NCBI GenBank assembly: GCA_045130475.1
Contig: JBGUPU010000065.1
Coordinates: forward strand, 1-64,000
Reading direction: 5' to 3'
Source of the DNA: CAG-791 sp045130475
GTDB lineage: Bacteria > Bacillota > Clostridia > Lachnospirales > Lachnospiraceae
DNA: 64,000 nucleotides
A program made the position numbers and the translations under genes. The notes beneath the pieces are model-generated. The model was not told the origin of the DNA, searched no databases, and saw only the letters and a program-made list of their open reading frames with translations. The stretch's first letter is position 1. The number at the start of each line of letters is the position of its first letter. Shown in pieces: positions 52,597-61,991 of the stretch.

Positions 52597-52821
52597 CTTT
52601 ATTTGCTGCCTGCAGAATGATATGGTCAGCTCTGTTAAAAATCCCCGGTTTTTAACGTGATGAATATTGATAAAAGGCGGCACTCTCCAGCCGCTTTTTG
52701 TCTGTAAAGGACTATACTTGTGCTGTACTTGTATAGAGGGTAACAGGAAACATAAACAGGAAGAGGTTTTCTTGAAAATTGTCTTTTGAGAAAGAATCTT
52801 CGGCAAAAGCAGGAGGACGAC

Positions 52822-55605
52822 ATGAAAAAGAAATTGACAGCAATCCTGTTGGCATCTGCATTGGCGGGCTCGCTTCTGGCGGGCTGCGGCGGTGCGGGGA
52901 GCAGCACGCAGAATGCGCAGAGTGCGGCTGAGGCAGTCAGCGAAGCGGCACCGGCAGCGGAGACAGCTGCAGAGAGTGCAGCTGCAGTCAAAACGGATGA
53001 AGAGCTGGCTGCAGAGTGTGCAGCCCTGATCGATGCAATCTATGTCCAGGAGCGCACAGAGACGACAGATGCGGATATCGCGGCGGCAAGAGCTGCATGG
53101 GATGCCCTGACAGATGCACAGAAGGCAATGGTGGAAGGCGAAGAGGCGGATCCCGATTACTTCGGCCGCGACACCGGCGATGCATCCGCAGACGATCCTC
53201 TCAACGGGGATGAGATCGGCGAGAACGAGCTGCTGGTCGTGAGCTTCGGCACCTCCTTCAACGAGAGCCGCGCGACCGATATCGGCGGCATTGAGAAAGC
53301 ACTGCAGGAAGCCAACCCCGACTGGTCCGTGCGCAGGGCATTCACCTCCCAGATCATTATCAACCATGTGCAGGCACGGGACGGCGAAGTCATCGACAAC
53401 ATCGACCAGGCACTGGCCCGCGCAAAGGAAAACGGCGTCAAGAACCTCGTCGTTCAGCCCACACACCTGATGCACGGCGCTGAGTATGATCAGCTCATGG
53501 AAGCTGTGACAGCTGTCGCAGGTGATTTTGAGACTGTCCGTGTCGCAGAGCCTCTTCTGGGAGAAGTCGGCGAGGACGCGGCAGACCTCAATGAAGACAA
53601 GGAAACTGTTGCAAGAGCAGTTGTGGCGGAAGCGGTAAAGGAAGCCGGATACGACAGCCTCGATGCGGCAGAGCAGGACGGTACCGCATTTGTTCTCATG
53701 GGCCATGGCACCGCGCATGTTGCCAAGGTGACCTACAGCCAGATGCAGTCCATGATGGATTACCTCGGCTACAAGAATGTTTTTGTCGGAACTGTCGAGG
53801 GCGAGCCCGAAGAGACAGCTTGTGACCAGGTCATCGAAAAAGTCAAAGAGGCAGGATATAAGAAGGTTGTTCTTCGTCCTCTGATGGTCGTGGCCGGCGA
53901 CCACGCCAACAACGACATGGCCGGCGACGAGGAGGATTCCTGGAAGAGCATGTTCACGGCGGACGGCAGCTTTGAGAGCGTCGACTGCCAGATCGCAGGT
54001 CTTGGCCGGATCGCGGATGTAGAGGCGGTTTATGTCGCCCATACTGCTTACGCCCTGGAGGATGAACCCCTGGACGTTGAAACCGCAAAGAAGGACAAGG
54101 AAGCTGCGGATGAGTGCGCAGCTCTGATCGACAAGATTTACGTGCAGGAGCGCACGGAGACAACGGACGATGACATCGCGGCGGCAAAAGCTGCATGGGA
54201 CGCCCTGACGGATGAGCAGAAAGCGATGGTGGAAGGCGAATTCGCAGATCCTGACTATTTCGGCCGCGACACCGGTGATGCCTCCGCGGATGATCCGCTC
54301 AATGCGGATGAGATCGGAGATAACGAAGTTCTGGTAGTGAGTTTCGGCACTTCCTTCAACGACAGCCGTGTTATGGACATCGGCGGCATCGAGAAGGCCC
54401 TGCAGGCGGCATATCCCGACTGGTCCGTCCGCAGAGCATTCACGGCACAGATTATCATCAACCACGTACAGGCCCGCGACGGTGAAATCATTGACAATGT
54501 GGACCAGGCTCTGGCAAGGGCAAAGGAAAACGGGGTCAGGAACCTCACGATCGTGCCCACACATTTGATGCACGGCGCGGAATATGATGAACTCATGGCA
54601 GCTGTGGATCCTGTGAAGGGTGATTTTCAGTCTGTCAATATTGCAGAACCTCTTCTTGGTGAAGTCGGCGAGAGCGAGACGATTCTCAATGAAGATAAAG
54701 AAGCTGTCGCAAAGGCACTTGTAGAGGAAGCTGTAGAAAAAGCCGGTTTTGAGAGCCTTGAGGCAGCACAGGAGGACGGAACTGCATTTGTTTTCATGGG
54801 ACATGGAACAGCCCATGTTGCCAAAGTGACCTACAGCCAGATGCAGAACCAGATGAACGAACTCGGCTATAAGAATGTCTTCATCGGCACTGTGGAAGGC
54901 GAGCCGGAAGAAACCTCCTGCGAAAACGTGATCGCCAAAGTCAAAGAGGCTGGCTACAAGAAGGTCATCCTCCGCCCCCTGATGGTCGTGGCGGGCGACC
55001 ACGCCAACAACGACATGGCGGGCGACGAAGAGGATTCCTGGAAGAGCTTGTTCACAGCCGACGGCAGCTTTGACAGCGTCGACTGCCAGATTGAAGGCCT
55101 TGGGCGTATTCCGGAAGTTCAGGAACTCTATGTTGACCATATGGCAGCGGCCATCGACGGGCTGGATCCCACAGCTCCGGCCAGCGATGAAACTGCGGAA
55201 GAATCTTCTGAAGACAAAGAAGAAGCCGGAAGTGCTCCGATCGAGGACGGCACCTATACCGCAGCATTCAAAACCGACAGCAGCATGTTCCATGTCAACG
55301 AAGCAAATGACGGCAAGGGAACTCTGACTGTCGAAAACGGAAAAATGACTATCCATGTCAGCCTGGTCTCCAAGAAGATCCTCAATCTTTTCCAGGGTAC
55401 TGCGGATGACGCGCAGAAGGAAGGCGCTTCCATCCTCGAGCCTACCAAGGATGAAGTGACTTACAGCGACGGCGAGAAAGAAGAAGTCTACGGATTTGAC
55501 ATTCCCGTACCGGTTCTGGGTGAGGAATTCGACTGCGCCATTATCGGCGAAAAGGGCAAATGGTATGACCACAAGGTCATTGTCTCCGACCCTGTGAAGA
55601 AATGA
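52822..55605 (+). CDS. Lipoprotein with two tandem CbiK-like cobaltochelatase domains and a C-terminal beta domain
   Basis: A 927-residue lipoprotein: signal segment with lipobox LLAGC (Cys22), an Ala/Glu-rich spacer, then two copies of a 366-residue unit starting near residues 65 and 431. Each unit has a helical lead (AAWDALTDAQKAMVE type) and a CbiK fold with LLVVSFGTSFNESR, THLMHGAEYD, FVLMGHGTAHVAKVTYSQ and VVAGDHANNDMAGDEEDSWK. These histidines are the metal and catalytic residues of sirohydrochlorin cobaltochelatase, and both copies keep them. Residues about 800-927 form a beta-rich domain (DGTYTAAFKTDSSMFHV, GKWYDHKVIVSD) like those of some heme or corrinoid-handling surface proteins. 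AGGAGGACGAC precedes ATG 52822. It should act outside the membrane, in cobalt insertion, removal or tetrapyrrole capture. It is controlled by the cobalamin riboswitch. Confidence 0.9.
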   Translation: MKKKLTAILLASALAGSLLAGCGGAGSSTQNAQSAAEAVSEAAPAAETAAESAAAVKTDEELAAECAALIDAIYVQERTETTDADIAAARAAWDALTDAQKAMVEGEEADPDYFGRDTGDASADDPLNGDEIGENELLVVSFGTSFNESRATDIGGIEKALQEANPDWSVRRAFTSQIIINHVQARDGEVIDNIDQALARAKENGVKNLVVQPTHLMHGAEYDQLMEAVTAVAGDFETVRVAEPLLGEVGEDAADLNEDKETVARAVVAEAVKEAGYDSLDAAEQDGTAFVLMGHGTAHVAKVTYSQMQSMMDYLGYKNVFVGTVEGEPEETACDQVIEKVKEAGYKKVVLRPLMVVAGDHANNDMAGDEEDSWKSMFTADGSFESVDCQIAGLGRIADVEAVYVAHTAYALEDEPLDVETAKKDKEAADECAALIDKIYVQERTETTDDDIAAAKAAWDALTDEQKAMVEGEFADPDYFGRDTGDASADDPLNADEIGDNEVLVVSFGTSFNDSRVMDIGGIEKALQAAYPDWSVRRAFTAQIIINHVQARDGEIIDNVDQALARAKENGVRNLTIVPTHLMHGAEYDELMAAVDPVKGDFQSVNIAEPLLGEVGESETILNEDKEAVAKALVEEAVEKAGFESLEAAQEDGTAFVFMGHGTAHVAKVTYSQMQNQMNELGYKNVFIGTVEGEPEETSCENVIAKVKEAGYKKVILRPLMVVAGDHANNDMAGDEEDSWKSLFTADGSFDSVDCQIEGLGRIPEVQELYVDHMAAAIDGLDPTAPASDETAEESSEDKEEAGSAPIEDGTYTAAFKTDSSMFHVNEANDGKGTLTVENGKMTIHVSLVSKKILNLFQGTADDAQKEGASILEPTKDEVTYSDGEKEEVYGFDIPVPVLGEEFDCAIIGEKGKWYDHKVIVSDPVKK

Positions 55606-55680
55606 TCATTGCTGCGTGACGGCTGCCGGACAGCGCGATATACAGATTTTTTAAAGATATTTGTTTTTAAATATGATTAA

Positions 55681-55717
55681 GGGACCGACGCACCAGGTTT
55701 GTGCGGCCGGTCCCTTT
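55681..55717 (+). terminator. Terminator after the tandem chelatase gene
   Basis: Arms GGGACCGACGCAC / GTGCGGCCGGTCCC (one bulge or mismatch) followed by TTTT. Confidence 0.85.
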
Positions 55718-55817
55718 TCTGTTCAGAATAAGATAATAGACAGCGTGGTTTCTTGTGCCCGCGGCAGCAGCCGCAAGAAATAAAGACGGGTCTCGAATCG
55801 GGGACTGTGACAGAGGC

Positions 55818-57839
55818 TTAGCGAAGGGAGCTGCCGCTGGCAGTGAACCGGAGTGTATCGCCCAGCCAGATCATGCCGTACCCCATAGGGGCCTCATTGC
55901 GGAGGAGATCCTCCCGGATCTCAAGAGTTCCGCGGGCGCCCTGCTTCTGCGCCTGGTCGGACACGATCCGGCGGCCTTCTTTTCTTGCAAAGGACAGGGC
56001 TTTTGCCCGGGAACCGAAGGTTTTGCGGTGATCCCGGGAGACAACGATCACACTTCCGAAATCATCCCCGGCGACAGGGCGCAGGCTGACCTCCACGACA
56101 GCAGTCACCTGGCCGGTGACTGCGCCGACGGCATTGGCGACAGAGGCATGCTCCGGCAGGACAGCCTGTGTGCGCAGCATTTTTGCGACGCGCGGCAGGA
56201 AAATGTGGGTCGGCGCCCCCACACCGACAAGCTTTGCGCGCGTCTCGAAAATCCGGGGCAGGAAGCTTTTGCTGCTGCTGGTACTTGCCAGCTGCCATGC
56301 GTAATGGATCAGTTCATCCATCTGCGCGTCAAAAGGCTTTTTGGAAAGAGGGATACACTCTGTCGTCAGCAGAATCCGTACCAGGTTTTTATAGAGGCGT
56401 TCTGTCACGAGATCATAAGCTTTTTGTGCAAGATCTTCTATGGTTTCCGCCTCGCTGCTGCGCACGAAAAAGGCCGCCGCGCGCCGGGAGGCTTCCGTAG
56501 AATAGGAAGTAAAGTCGCCGCGGATGTGCATGAAATCTGTGGGAGTAAGACCGCAGCGCAGGATGACCCTTGCGGACTCCAGCCGGCTGAAGTCGGCGGT
56601 ATAGATATCTTTCTCCATGACTCTGCAGGCGGCTTCATAGGAGAGAGGCCCCTCTTTCAGGGCGCGGCACAGCGCTTTTTCACTTTGAAAGAAATGTCCG
56701 GTTTCATCCCCTTCAATATCTTTTAACAGGATAAAAAATTCATGTAAAGGGCAGACGTTGAGACGGCCGGATCCATCCAGCTTTTCCAATTCTTCCAGAA
56801 CCTGCGGATATGCAGAAGCCAGGGAGCAGAGGGGCTGGACGCGGGTTTTTCCGAGGTGGATCTTCCCGCCGCGGTCATAGTAGATGCGGGTATCGCCTCC
56901 CAGTCCGAAGGTGTCTACGTAGAGGCCTTTGACAAAAGTCTTCCAGTCACCGACCTGGATTCCGGTTTCTGCCCGTTTTACTACCCGGTTTTTGACAATG
57001 GCGATATCGGTCGTCGTTCCGCCCATGTCGACTACGATGGCATTGGGTGCGTCAGACAGGGTGCAGGCACCGATCACGCTGGCGGCAGGACCGCAGAGCA
57101 GAGTCTCCACAGGCCGCTCTGCCGCGAATGATTCAGACATCTGCGAGCCGTCGCTGCGGATGATCGTGATGGGAACATCCAGATGCATGGAAGTAAAGAC
57201 TTCACGGATTGCTGCCATGAATGCGCAGACCACCGGCACCAGCCTTGCATTTAATAGCGCCCCGGCACCTCTCCGGATAGCATTGCGGTCGGCAAAGAGG
57301 GTGTTTCCCAGAATGACGGGCATATCCTGAAACCGGGGAATCTCCCGGATGAGCTCCTCCACCTTCAGTTCATAGGCTCCGCCATGGTCGGCAGCGTAGA
57401 GCTGCACGATGCTGACACAGTCGCAGTCTGCCAGAAAGCCGGGAAGCTTCCCGCGGAGCGCTTCCCAGTCGGGCTCTTCGGAAGCGGCCGGATCCGGCAA
57501 AATACGGCAGTCCACCAGCAGTATGTCATTGAGAGAGCGGAAGCCATAACTTCTCCAGGTCTCCATAAAGACTTTCCGTGACACTCCGAGGAAAATGATT
57601 TTTCCTCTTCCGCCCAGGTTTTCTACGCATGCATTGGTTGCCAGCGTTGTTGAAAGCGCTGCCTGCCCGCACTCCCGCAGCAGATCATCCGGGAGCTGCC
57701 GCAGCACTTCCGTGATACCGATCTTCAGATCATGATGTGTGGTCAGTGTCTTCGCCTCCGAAAGCACCGCTCCTGTCTCAAAGTCATAGATTACGGCGTC
57801 CGTACAGGTCCCGCCGGTATCGATTCCGATTCCCTTCAT
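55818..57839 (-). CDS. Hydantoinase/oxoprolinase-family protein
   Basis: A 673-residue protein with the HyuA layout. The N-terminal hydantoinase part opens GIGIDTGGTCTDAVIYDFET (phosphate loop of the ASKHA fold) and includes STTLATNACVENLGG; the hydantoinase A core has VVDMGGTTTDIAIVKN and DTFGLGGDTRI. The family cleaves cyclic amides with ATP or carboxylates ketones; a HyuB partner is missing here. The frame opens at 57869, but MKG at 57839 matches the usual N-terminus. Ribosome sites are weak for both. It converges on the chelatase lipoprotein gene. Its role in a corrinoid region is unclear; related ASKHA proteins activate corrinoid enzymes. Confidence 0.82.
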   Translation of the reverse strand: MKGIGIDTGGTCTDAVIYDFETGAVLSEAKTLTTHHDLKIGITEVLRQLPDDLLRECGQAALSTTLATNACVENLGGRGKIIFLGVSRKVFMETWRSYGFRSLNDILLVDCRILPDPAASEEPDWEALRGKLPGFLADCDCVSIVQLYAADHGGAYELKVEELIREIPRFQDMPVILGNTLFADRNAIRRGAGALLNARLVPVVCAFMAAIREVFTSMHLDVPITIIRSDGSQMSESFAAERPVETLLCGPAASVIGACTLSDAPNAIVVDMGGTTTDIAIVKNRVVKRAETGIQVGDWKTFVKGLYVDTFGLGGDTRIYYDRGGKIHLGKTRVQPLCSLASAYPQVLEELEKLDGSGRLNVCPLHEFFILLKDIEGDETGHFFQSEKALCRALKEGPLSYEAACRVMEKDIYTADFSRLESARVILRCGLTPTDFMHIRGDFTSYSTEASRRAAAFFVRSSEAETIEDLAQKAYDLVTERLYKNLVRILLTTECIPLSKKPFDAQMDELIHYAWQLASTSSSKSFLPRIFETRAKLVGVGAPTHIFLPRVAKMLRTQAVLPEHASVANAVGAVTGQVTAVVEVSLRPVAGDDFGSVIVVSRDHRKTFGSRAKALSFARKEGRRIVSDQAQKQGARGTLEIREDLLRNEAPMGYGMIWLGDTLRFTASGSSLR

Positions 57840-57864
57840 TTTTATCACACTCGTCTTTTTATTC

Positions 57865-57875
57865 TTCATCGCGCA
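57865..57875. repeat. Dispersed hairpin repeat, partial copy
   Basis: TTCATCGCGCA as at 22232 and 63739, here followed by other palindromic GC-rich sequence (ACCCGTGACTTCAGACGCGGG). It overlaps the upstream start option of the hydantoinase-family gene. Confidence 0.45.
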
Positions 57876-58065
57876 ATACCCGTGACTTCAGACGCGGGAT
57901 ACGCGCGCAAGATTCGCAAGCTAGTCATAAATTACTGTTTATGTCTGTTTTGAGAAGAGCTTTGTTTGATCTTCAGGTATAGTTTAGCGCAGTTTCAACT
58001 TTGTTTTTAGTAATTTTGATGCTGAAATTGGAAAAAATCGTGTTAGTGAGCTGTTTCAATCATTG

Positions 58066-58103
58066 TGAAAACAAACCGTCACCTGGCAAGTGGCGGTTGT
58101 TTG
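58066..58103 (-). terminator. Terminator after the CobC-like gene
   Basis: On the minus strand AAACAACCGCCAC pairs with GTGACGGTTTGTTTT across TTGCCAG, with a T-rich 3' side. It ends the phosphatase transcript. Confidence 0.7.
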
Positions 58104-58105
58104 CG

Positions 58106-58753
58106 TTATTGCTTGATAAAACAGGCTTCCTCCAGGATATGCAGTTCTATTGTGTCATGCTCTGCAGCATTCATTTCATCCGGTTTTGAAGCAGACTTTT
58201 CAGATTTCTTCAAGGAGAGCTTCCATCCGCAGCCGCAGGGACACTGCCAGTCATAGTAATCGCGGACAGGGCGGCCCCAGCGCTCCAAGATTGCCATCTG
58301 CGTACCGCCGTGGGATACGATGATGAGATCTTCTTCCTTGTTCCCTTTTTCTTTTTCAGGGTCTTCCATGTCCAGAACGGAAAGAAATGCATTGCAGACT
58401 CGCTTGGAGAATTCTGCCCGGCTCTCACCTCCGGGGCAGGTGCCCAGGCACCAGCCGTCCACCCATTCGCGGTACTGCGGATCATTCTCCATTTCTTTCC
58501 AGGTCCGTCCTTCAAAAACACCGAAATTCATTTCCCGCAGGCCGGGAACGGAGATCTGCTCCGCGTCGGGAAAAAGGATAGAAGCAGTTTCTCCTGCCCG
58601 TTTTGCGGGTGACACATAGACATGTGAGGGCGAAAACGAGGCTCTTGCCAGTGCGTTTTTTCCCTTTTCGGACAGACCCTCATCGAGAAAACCCTGATAG
58701 CGTCCTTCTTCTCCGGGTACGGTCATTCCGTGTCTGATCAGCCAGATGTTCAT
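58106..58753 (-). CDS. cobC: Histidine phosphatase, CobC-like (alpha-ribazole phosphatase type)
   Basis: A 215-residue protein of the phosphoglycerate-mutase-like superfamily: WLIRHGMT (catalytic His), ARASF...VSPAKRAGETA, LREMNFGVFEGRTWKEM and the second histidine in IIVSHGGTQMAIL. The LREMNFGxxEG stretch and the location next to cobT and cobQ favour the cobalamin alpha-ribazole-5'-phosphate phosphatase. The C-terminal 50 residues, with a CPCGCGW motif and a charged tail, are extra. It is divergent from cobT. Confidence 0.82.
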   Translation of the reverse strand: MNIWLIRHGMTVPGEEGRYQGFLDEGLSEKGKNALARASFSPSHVYVSPAKRAGETASILFPDAEQISVPGLREMNFGVFEGRTWKEMENDPQYREWVDGWCLGTCPGGESRAEFSKRVCNAFLSVLDMEDPEKEKGNKEEDLIIVSHGGTQMAILERWGRPVRDYYDWQCPCGCGWKLSLKKSEKSASKPDEMNAAEHDTIELHILEEACFIKQ

Positions 58754-58842
58754 AAATGTTTCTCCAAGTCATAAGAACTTTACCTGACGCAGCTAAGCGA
58801 CATCCATAGTGTAGCAGGATTTGGACGCAAAGTACAAAAAAC

Positions 58843-58883
58843 ACATAATATTTTCCAAAGCGATTCTGACCGCATGCTATAAT
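58843..58883 (+). promoter_or_regulatory. Promoter block of cobT, shared with cbiC
   Basis: Begins ACATAATATTTTCCAAAG and ends in TATAAT (58878-58883). 31 of 41 bases, with identical spacing, match 63653-63693 before cbiC. No consensus -35 lies at 17 bases, so the conserved left part may bind an activator. Confidence 0.65.
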
Positions 58884-58990
58884 GATTTCAATCTGTACGG
58901 TCAATTTAAAGCGATTCAACCATACAGTCAGGAAAATTTTCTGTCGGCAGACGCCGCGATCGGCGCTCCGGCATGAGAGGAATGCTTAAT

Positions 58991-60112
58991 ATGAAAACAG
59001 AAGCGGAAGAATTGCTCTTTCAACAGATTAAAGAAATCAGGGGTTCAGATTCCGAGGGCCTGCGGGATGCGGCGGCCTATGTGCAGTCATTGGCGGCGCC
59101 TCCCGGGAGTCTGGGAAAGCTTGCAGATGCAGCGATCCAGCTGGCGGGCATCACCGGAAAGGTGAAAAATACCCTCGAAAGACGGAGGATCATTGTGATG
59201 TGCGCGGACAATGGTGTTGTGGCAGAGGGAGTCTCTTCCACACCCCAAATCGTGACCCTCTCACAGGCTGTCAATATGACGAGACACCTCACCGGCATGT
59301 CCTCTCTTGCTGCCCATTTCGGGATTGACACTGAGATTGTCGACATCGGTATTGCGACATCTTACGAAGAAAAGGAGTGTAAGATCCTGCAGCGCCGGAT
59401 TCGCAGGGGCACCGGCAATCTGGCAAAGGAACCCGCCATGAGCCGTGAGGAAGCCGTGCGTGCGATTCTTGTCGGCATCGAGCGGGCGCGGCAGGCAGAC
59501 TCGGACGGTATTGATGTGATCGGCGTCGGGGAGATGGGCATCGGCAATACGACAACTTCTGCCGCGGTACTGGCCGCATTGACCGGTCTTTCTGCAGAGG
59601 ATGTGACCGGCCGGGGCGGCGGTCTTACGGATGCTGCCTTTGAAAAAAAGAAAGACGTAATCAGGCGGGCGCTGAAACTTCATGGGCTTGTGCCTGCCGT
59701 TTCAGACCCCATAGAAGTCCTTTCCAGGGTCGGCGGTCTGGATCTGGCCGCCATGTGCGGCGTCTATCTGGGCGCGGCCATCTGCCGCATTCCGGCGGTA
59801 ATCGACGGTTATATTTCTATCGTCGCGGCACTGTGCGCCCAGCGCCTCTGCGGCAGCACCAGGGACTTTATGTTTCCCTCACATGTCTCGGAGGAGATCG
59901 GATATCTGCGTGCGGCACAGGAGCTGCACCTGGATCCCTGGCTGCATTTGAACATGCGACTGGGAGAAGGCAGCGGCTGCCCCCTGGCCTTCCAGATTCT
60001 CGAGGCATCCTGTGCGCTGATGAATGAGATGGCAACTTTTGAGCAGGCACAGATCGACGACGGATACCTTACTGAACTGCGGGCAATGCAGGAAAGAAAG
60101 TCTGATGAGTGA
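58991..60112 (+). CDS. cobT: Nicotinate-nucleotide:dimethylbenzimidazole phosphoribosyltransferase
   Basis: A 373-residue CobT. It makes alpha-ribazole phosphate for the lower ligand of cobalamin. Visible: LAAPPGSLGKLADAAIQLAG, MCADNGVVAEGVS, GEMGIGNTTTSAAVL, TGRGGGLTDAAF and the catalytic Glu in MRLGEGSGCPLAFQI. GAGAGGA lies before ATG 58991, preferred to ATG 58973. The cobQ start follows within 80 bases on the same strand, so they form an operon. Confidence 0.96.
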   Translation: MKTEAEELLFQQIKEIRGSDSEGLRDAAAYVQSLAAPPGSLGKLADAAIQLAGITGKVKNTLERRRIIVMCADNGVVAEGVSSTPQIVTLSQAVNMTRHLTGMSSLAAHFGIDTEIVDIGIATSYEEKECKILQRRIRRGTGNLAKEPAMSREEAVRAILVGIERARQADSDGIDVIGVGEMGIGNTTTSAAVLAALTGLSAEDVTGRGGGLTDAAFEKKKDVIRRALKLHGLVPAVSDPIEVLSRVGGLDLAAMCGVYLGAAICRIPAVIDGYISIVAALCAQRLCGSTRDFMFPSHVSEEIGYLRAAQELHLDPWLHLNMRLGEGSGCPLAFQILEASCALMNEMATFEQAQIDDGYLTELRAMQERKSDE

Positions 60113-60189
60113 CGCATACCTGTCCGGATCACGGTTGTTCATGGAAGTACAGACAGACAGGACAGAAAGCAACGGAGACGCAGAACATT

Positions 60190-61776
60190 ATGGCAAAAGC
60201 AATTATGATCCAGGGGACCATGTCCAATGCCGGCAAGAGTCTTCTGGCCGCCGGCTTATGCCGGATTTTCCGCCAGGACGGCTACAGGGTCGCGCCCTTT
60301 AAATCCCAGAATATGGCTCTCAACTCCTTTATCACTGAGGACGGGCTGGAGATGGGCCGCGCCCAGGTCATGCAGGCGGAAGCTGCCGGCATTGCACCCG
60401 ATGTCCGGATGAATCCGATACTGTTAAAGCCCACGACGGATACAGGCTCCCAGGTCATTGTGCAGGGCGAGGTCCTGGGCGATATGGACGCCAGAAAGTA
60501 TTTTGCCTATAAAAAGAGCCTGATGCCGCTTGTGCTGGAGGCCTACCATTCTCTCGCGGCAGAGTACGACATCATCGTGATCGAGGGCGCGGGAAGTCCT
60601 GCCGAGATCAACCTGAAAAAAGACGATATCGTCAACATGGGCCTGGCAAAGGCTGTGGGCGCGCCGGTCCTTCTGGCGGGAGATATCGACCGCGGCGGCG
60701 TCTTTGCCCAGCTGCTGGGCACGCAGATGCTGCTGGAGCCCGAGGAGCAGGCACTTCTCAAGGGCTTTATCATCAACAAATTCCGCGGGGACAAGACCAT
60801 ACTGGATCCGGGAATAGCCATGCTGGAAGAGATGGGCGGTGTGCCGGTCGTCGGCGTGGTGCCCTTCATGCAGCTGGATATTGACGACGAGGATTCACTG
60901 GCGCCTCAGCTGACGCAGACCAACCGCGCGCCTGCGGGAAAACCCGTGGAGATCGCGGTGATCCGTCTTCCCCACCTGTCCAATTTTACGGATTTCAATG
61001 TTTTTTCCAGAATCCCGGAGGCAGACCTGCGTTACGTCTCAAAGCCGGAAGCTCTGGGAAATCCGGATATGGTCATTCTTCCGGGCACGAAAAATACCAT
61101 GGCGGACCTGCGCTGGCTCTTTGCAGGCGGCATGGCCGATGCCATAGACGAGCTCCGCAGGCAGGGATGCGTGATCTTCGGTGTCTGCGGCGGCTACCAG
61201 ATGCTTGGCCGTGCAATTTCAGACCCGGACCGAACCGAAGAGGGCGGCCAGGCCCGTGGATTGGGATTTTTGGACACGGAAACAGTATTTTCAAAAGAAA
61301 AACGCCGCACCCGCGTCCATGGCAGGATTGAGGACCTTCCCGGAACCCTTCAGCCTCTTGAAGGAATGGAAATCGAAGGCTATGAAATCCACATGGGCCG
61401 CACGACGGAGGGCGGCCTTTCGGAAAACGGCGATTGCCGAGACAGCGGAAGTGCGGATTCCTGCAGGACCTTCTGCTTCTGCCGGATTCAGGACCATCGC
61501 ACCGGAATCGAATCCCCGGACGGTACAGCTGCCGGGAATATCTACGGAACCTATGTTCACGGTGTGTTCGATGCTCCGGGCATGGCCCGCAGGATTGTTG
61601 AGATCCTGGCGGAGCACAAAGGTGTGACACTGAAAAGTTCACCGGGGAATCCGACCTGCGCCGCACCCGAAACCGATTATCAGACCTACAAGGAGACCCA
61701 ATACGATCTCCTGGCGGAAACTCTCCGCAGGCACCTGGATATGAAACGCATTTATGAGATTTTAGAGGAAAGCTGA
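60190..61776 (+). CDS. cobQ: Cobyric acid synthase
   Basis: A 528-residue CobQ/CbiP. It amidates four carboxyl groups of adenosylcobyrinic diamide using glutamine and ATP. N-terminal ATPase-like synthetase domain: MIQGTMSNAGKSLLAAGLCR, PFKSQNMALNS, VIEGAGSPAEINL. C-terminal class I glutaminase: nucleophile Cys in VIFGVCGGYQMLG and His in YVHGVFD. A short variable insert (DCRDSGSADSCRTFCF) lies in the glutaminase half. ATG 60190 gives the usual N-terminus, with GGAG 12 bases upstream. It is the second gene of the cobT operon and ends in a terminator. Confidence 0.96.
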   Translation: MAKAIMIQGTMSNAGKSLLAAGLCRIFRQDGYRVAPFKSQNMALNSFITEDGLEMGRAQVMQAEAAGIAPDVRMNPILLKPTTDTGSQVIVQGEVLGDMDARKYFAYKKSLMPLVLEAYHSLAAEYDIIVIEGAGSPAEINLKKDDIVNMGLAKAVGAPVLLAGDIDRGGVFAQLLGTQMLLEPEEQALLKGFIINKFRGDKTILDPGIAMLEEMGGVPVVGVVPFMQLDIDDEDSLAPQLTQTNRAPAGKPVEIAVIRLPHLSNFTDFNVFSRIPEADLRYVSKPEALGNPDMVILPGTKNTMADLRWLFAGGMADAIDELRRQGCVIFGVCGGYQMLGRAISDPDRTEEGGQARGLGFLDTETVFSKEKRRTRVHGRIEDLPGTLQPLEGMEIEGYEIHMGRTTEGGLSENGDCRDSGSADSCRTFCFCRIQDHRTGIESPDGTAAGNIYGTYVHGVFDAPGMARRIVEILAEHKGVTLKSSPGNPTCAAPETDYQTYKETQYDLLAETLRRHLDMKRIYEILEES

Positions 61777-61810
61777 AACGGGTGCCAAACATATATTTTA
61801 TCTGTAAAAA

Positions 61811-61858
61811 AAGGACTTTCGGATCTGAAACTGAAACAGATCCGGAAGTCTTTTTTTT
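61811..61858 (+). terminator. Terminator after cobQ
   Basis: Arms GGACTTTCGGATCTG / CAGATCCGGAAGTC followed by eight T. Confidence 0.9.
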
Positions 61859-61991
61859 ACTGAAAACAGGAGAGATTACGGAAGCAGCTACCGTTTGACA
61901 GCTCATATGAAAAGTGGTAGTATTTCAATATTATGAAATACATATAAAAGGAGGATAACCGAATATACGGAATTAGAGAAGGAGTATACAG

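Noticed and set aside
52402..55572. Minus-strand open frame of 1056 codons opposite the chelatase lipoprotein
   Set aside because: It is the antisense shadow of a GC-rich, strongly biased gene; its sequence is repetitive only because the sense gene is duplicated, and it lacks a ribosome site and recognisable motifs.
55770..55810. GGGTCTCGAATCGGGG resembling a tRNA T-arm
   Set aside because: No matching acceptor, D- or anticodon arms nearby. No tRNA or rRNA gene was found in the window by eye.
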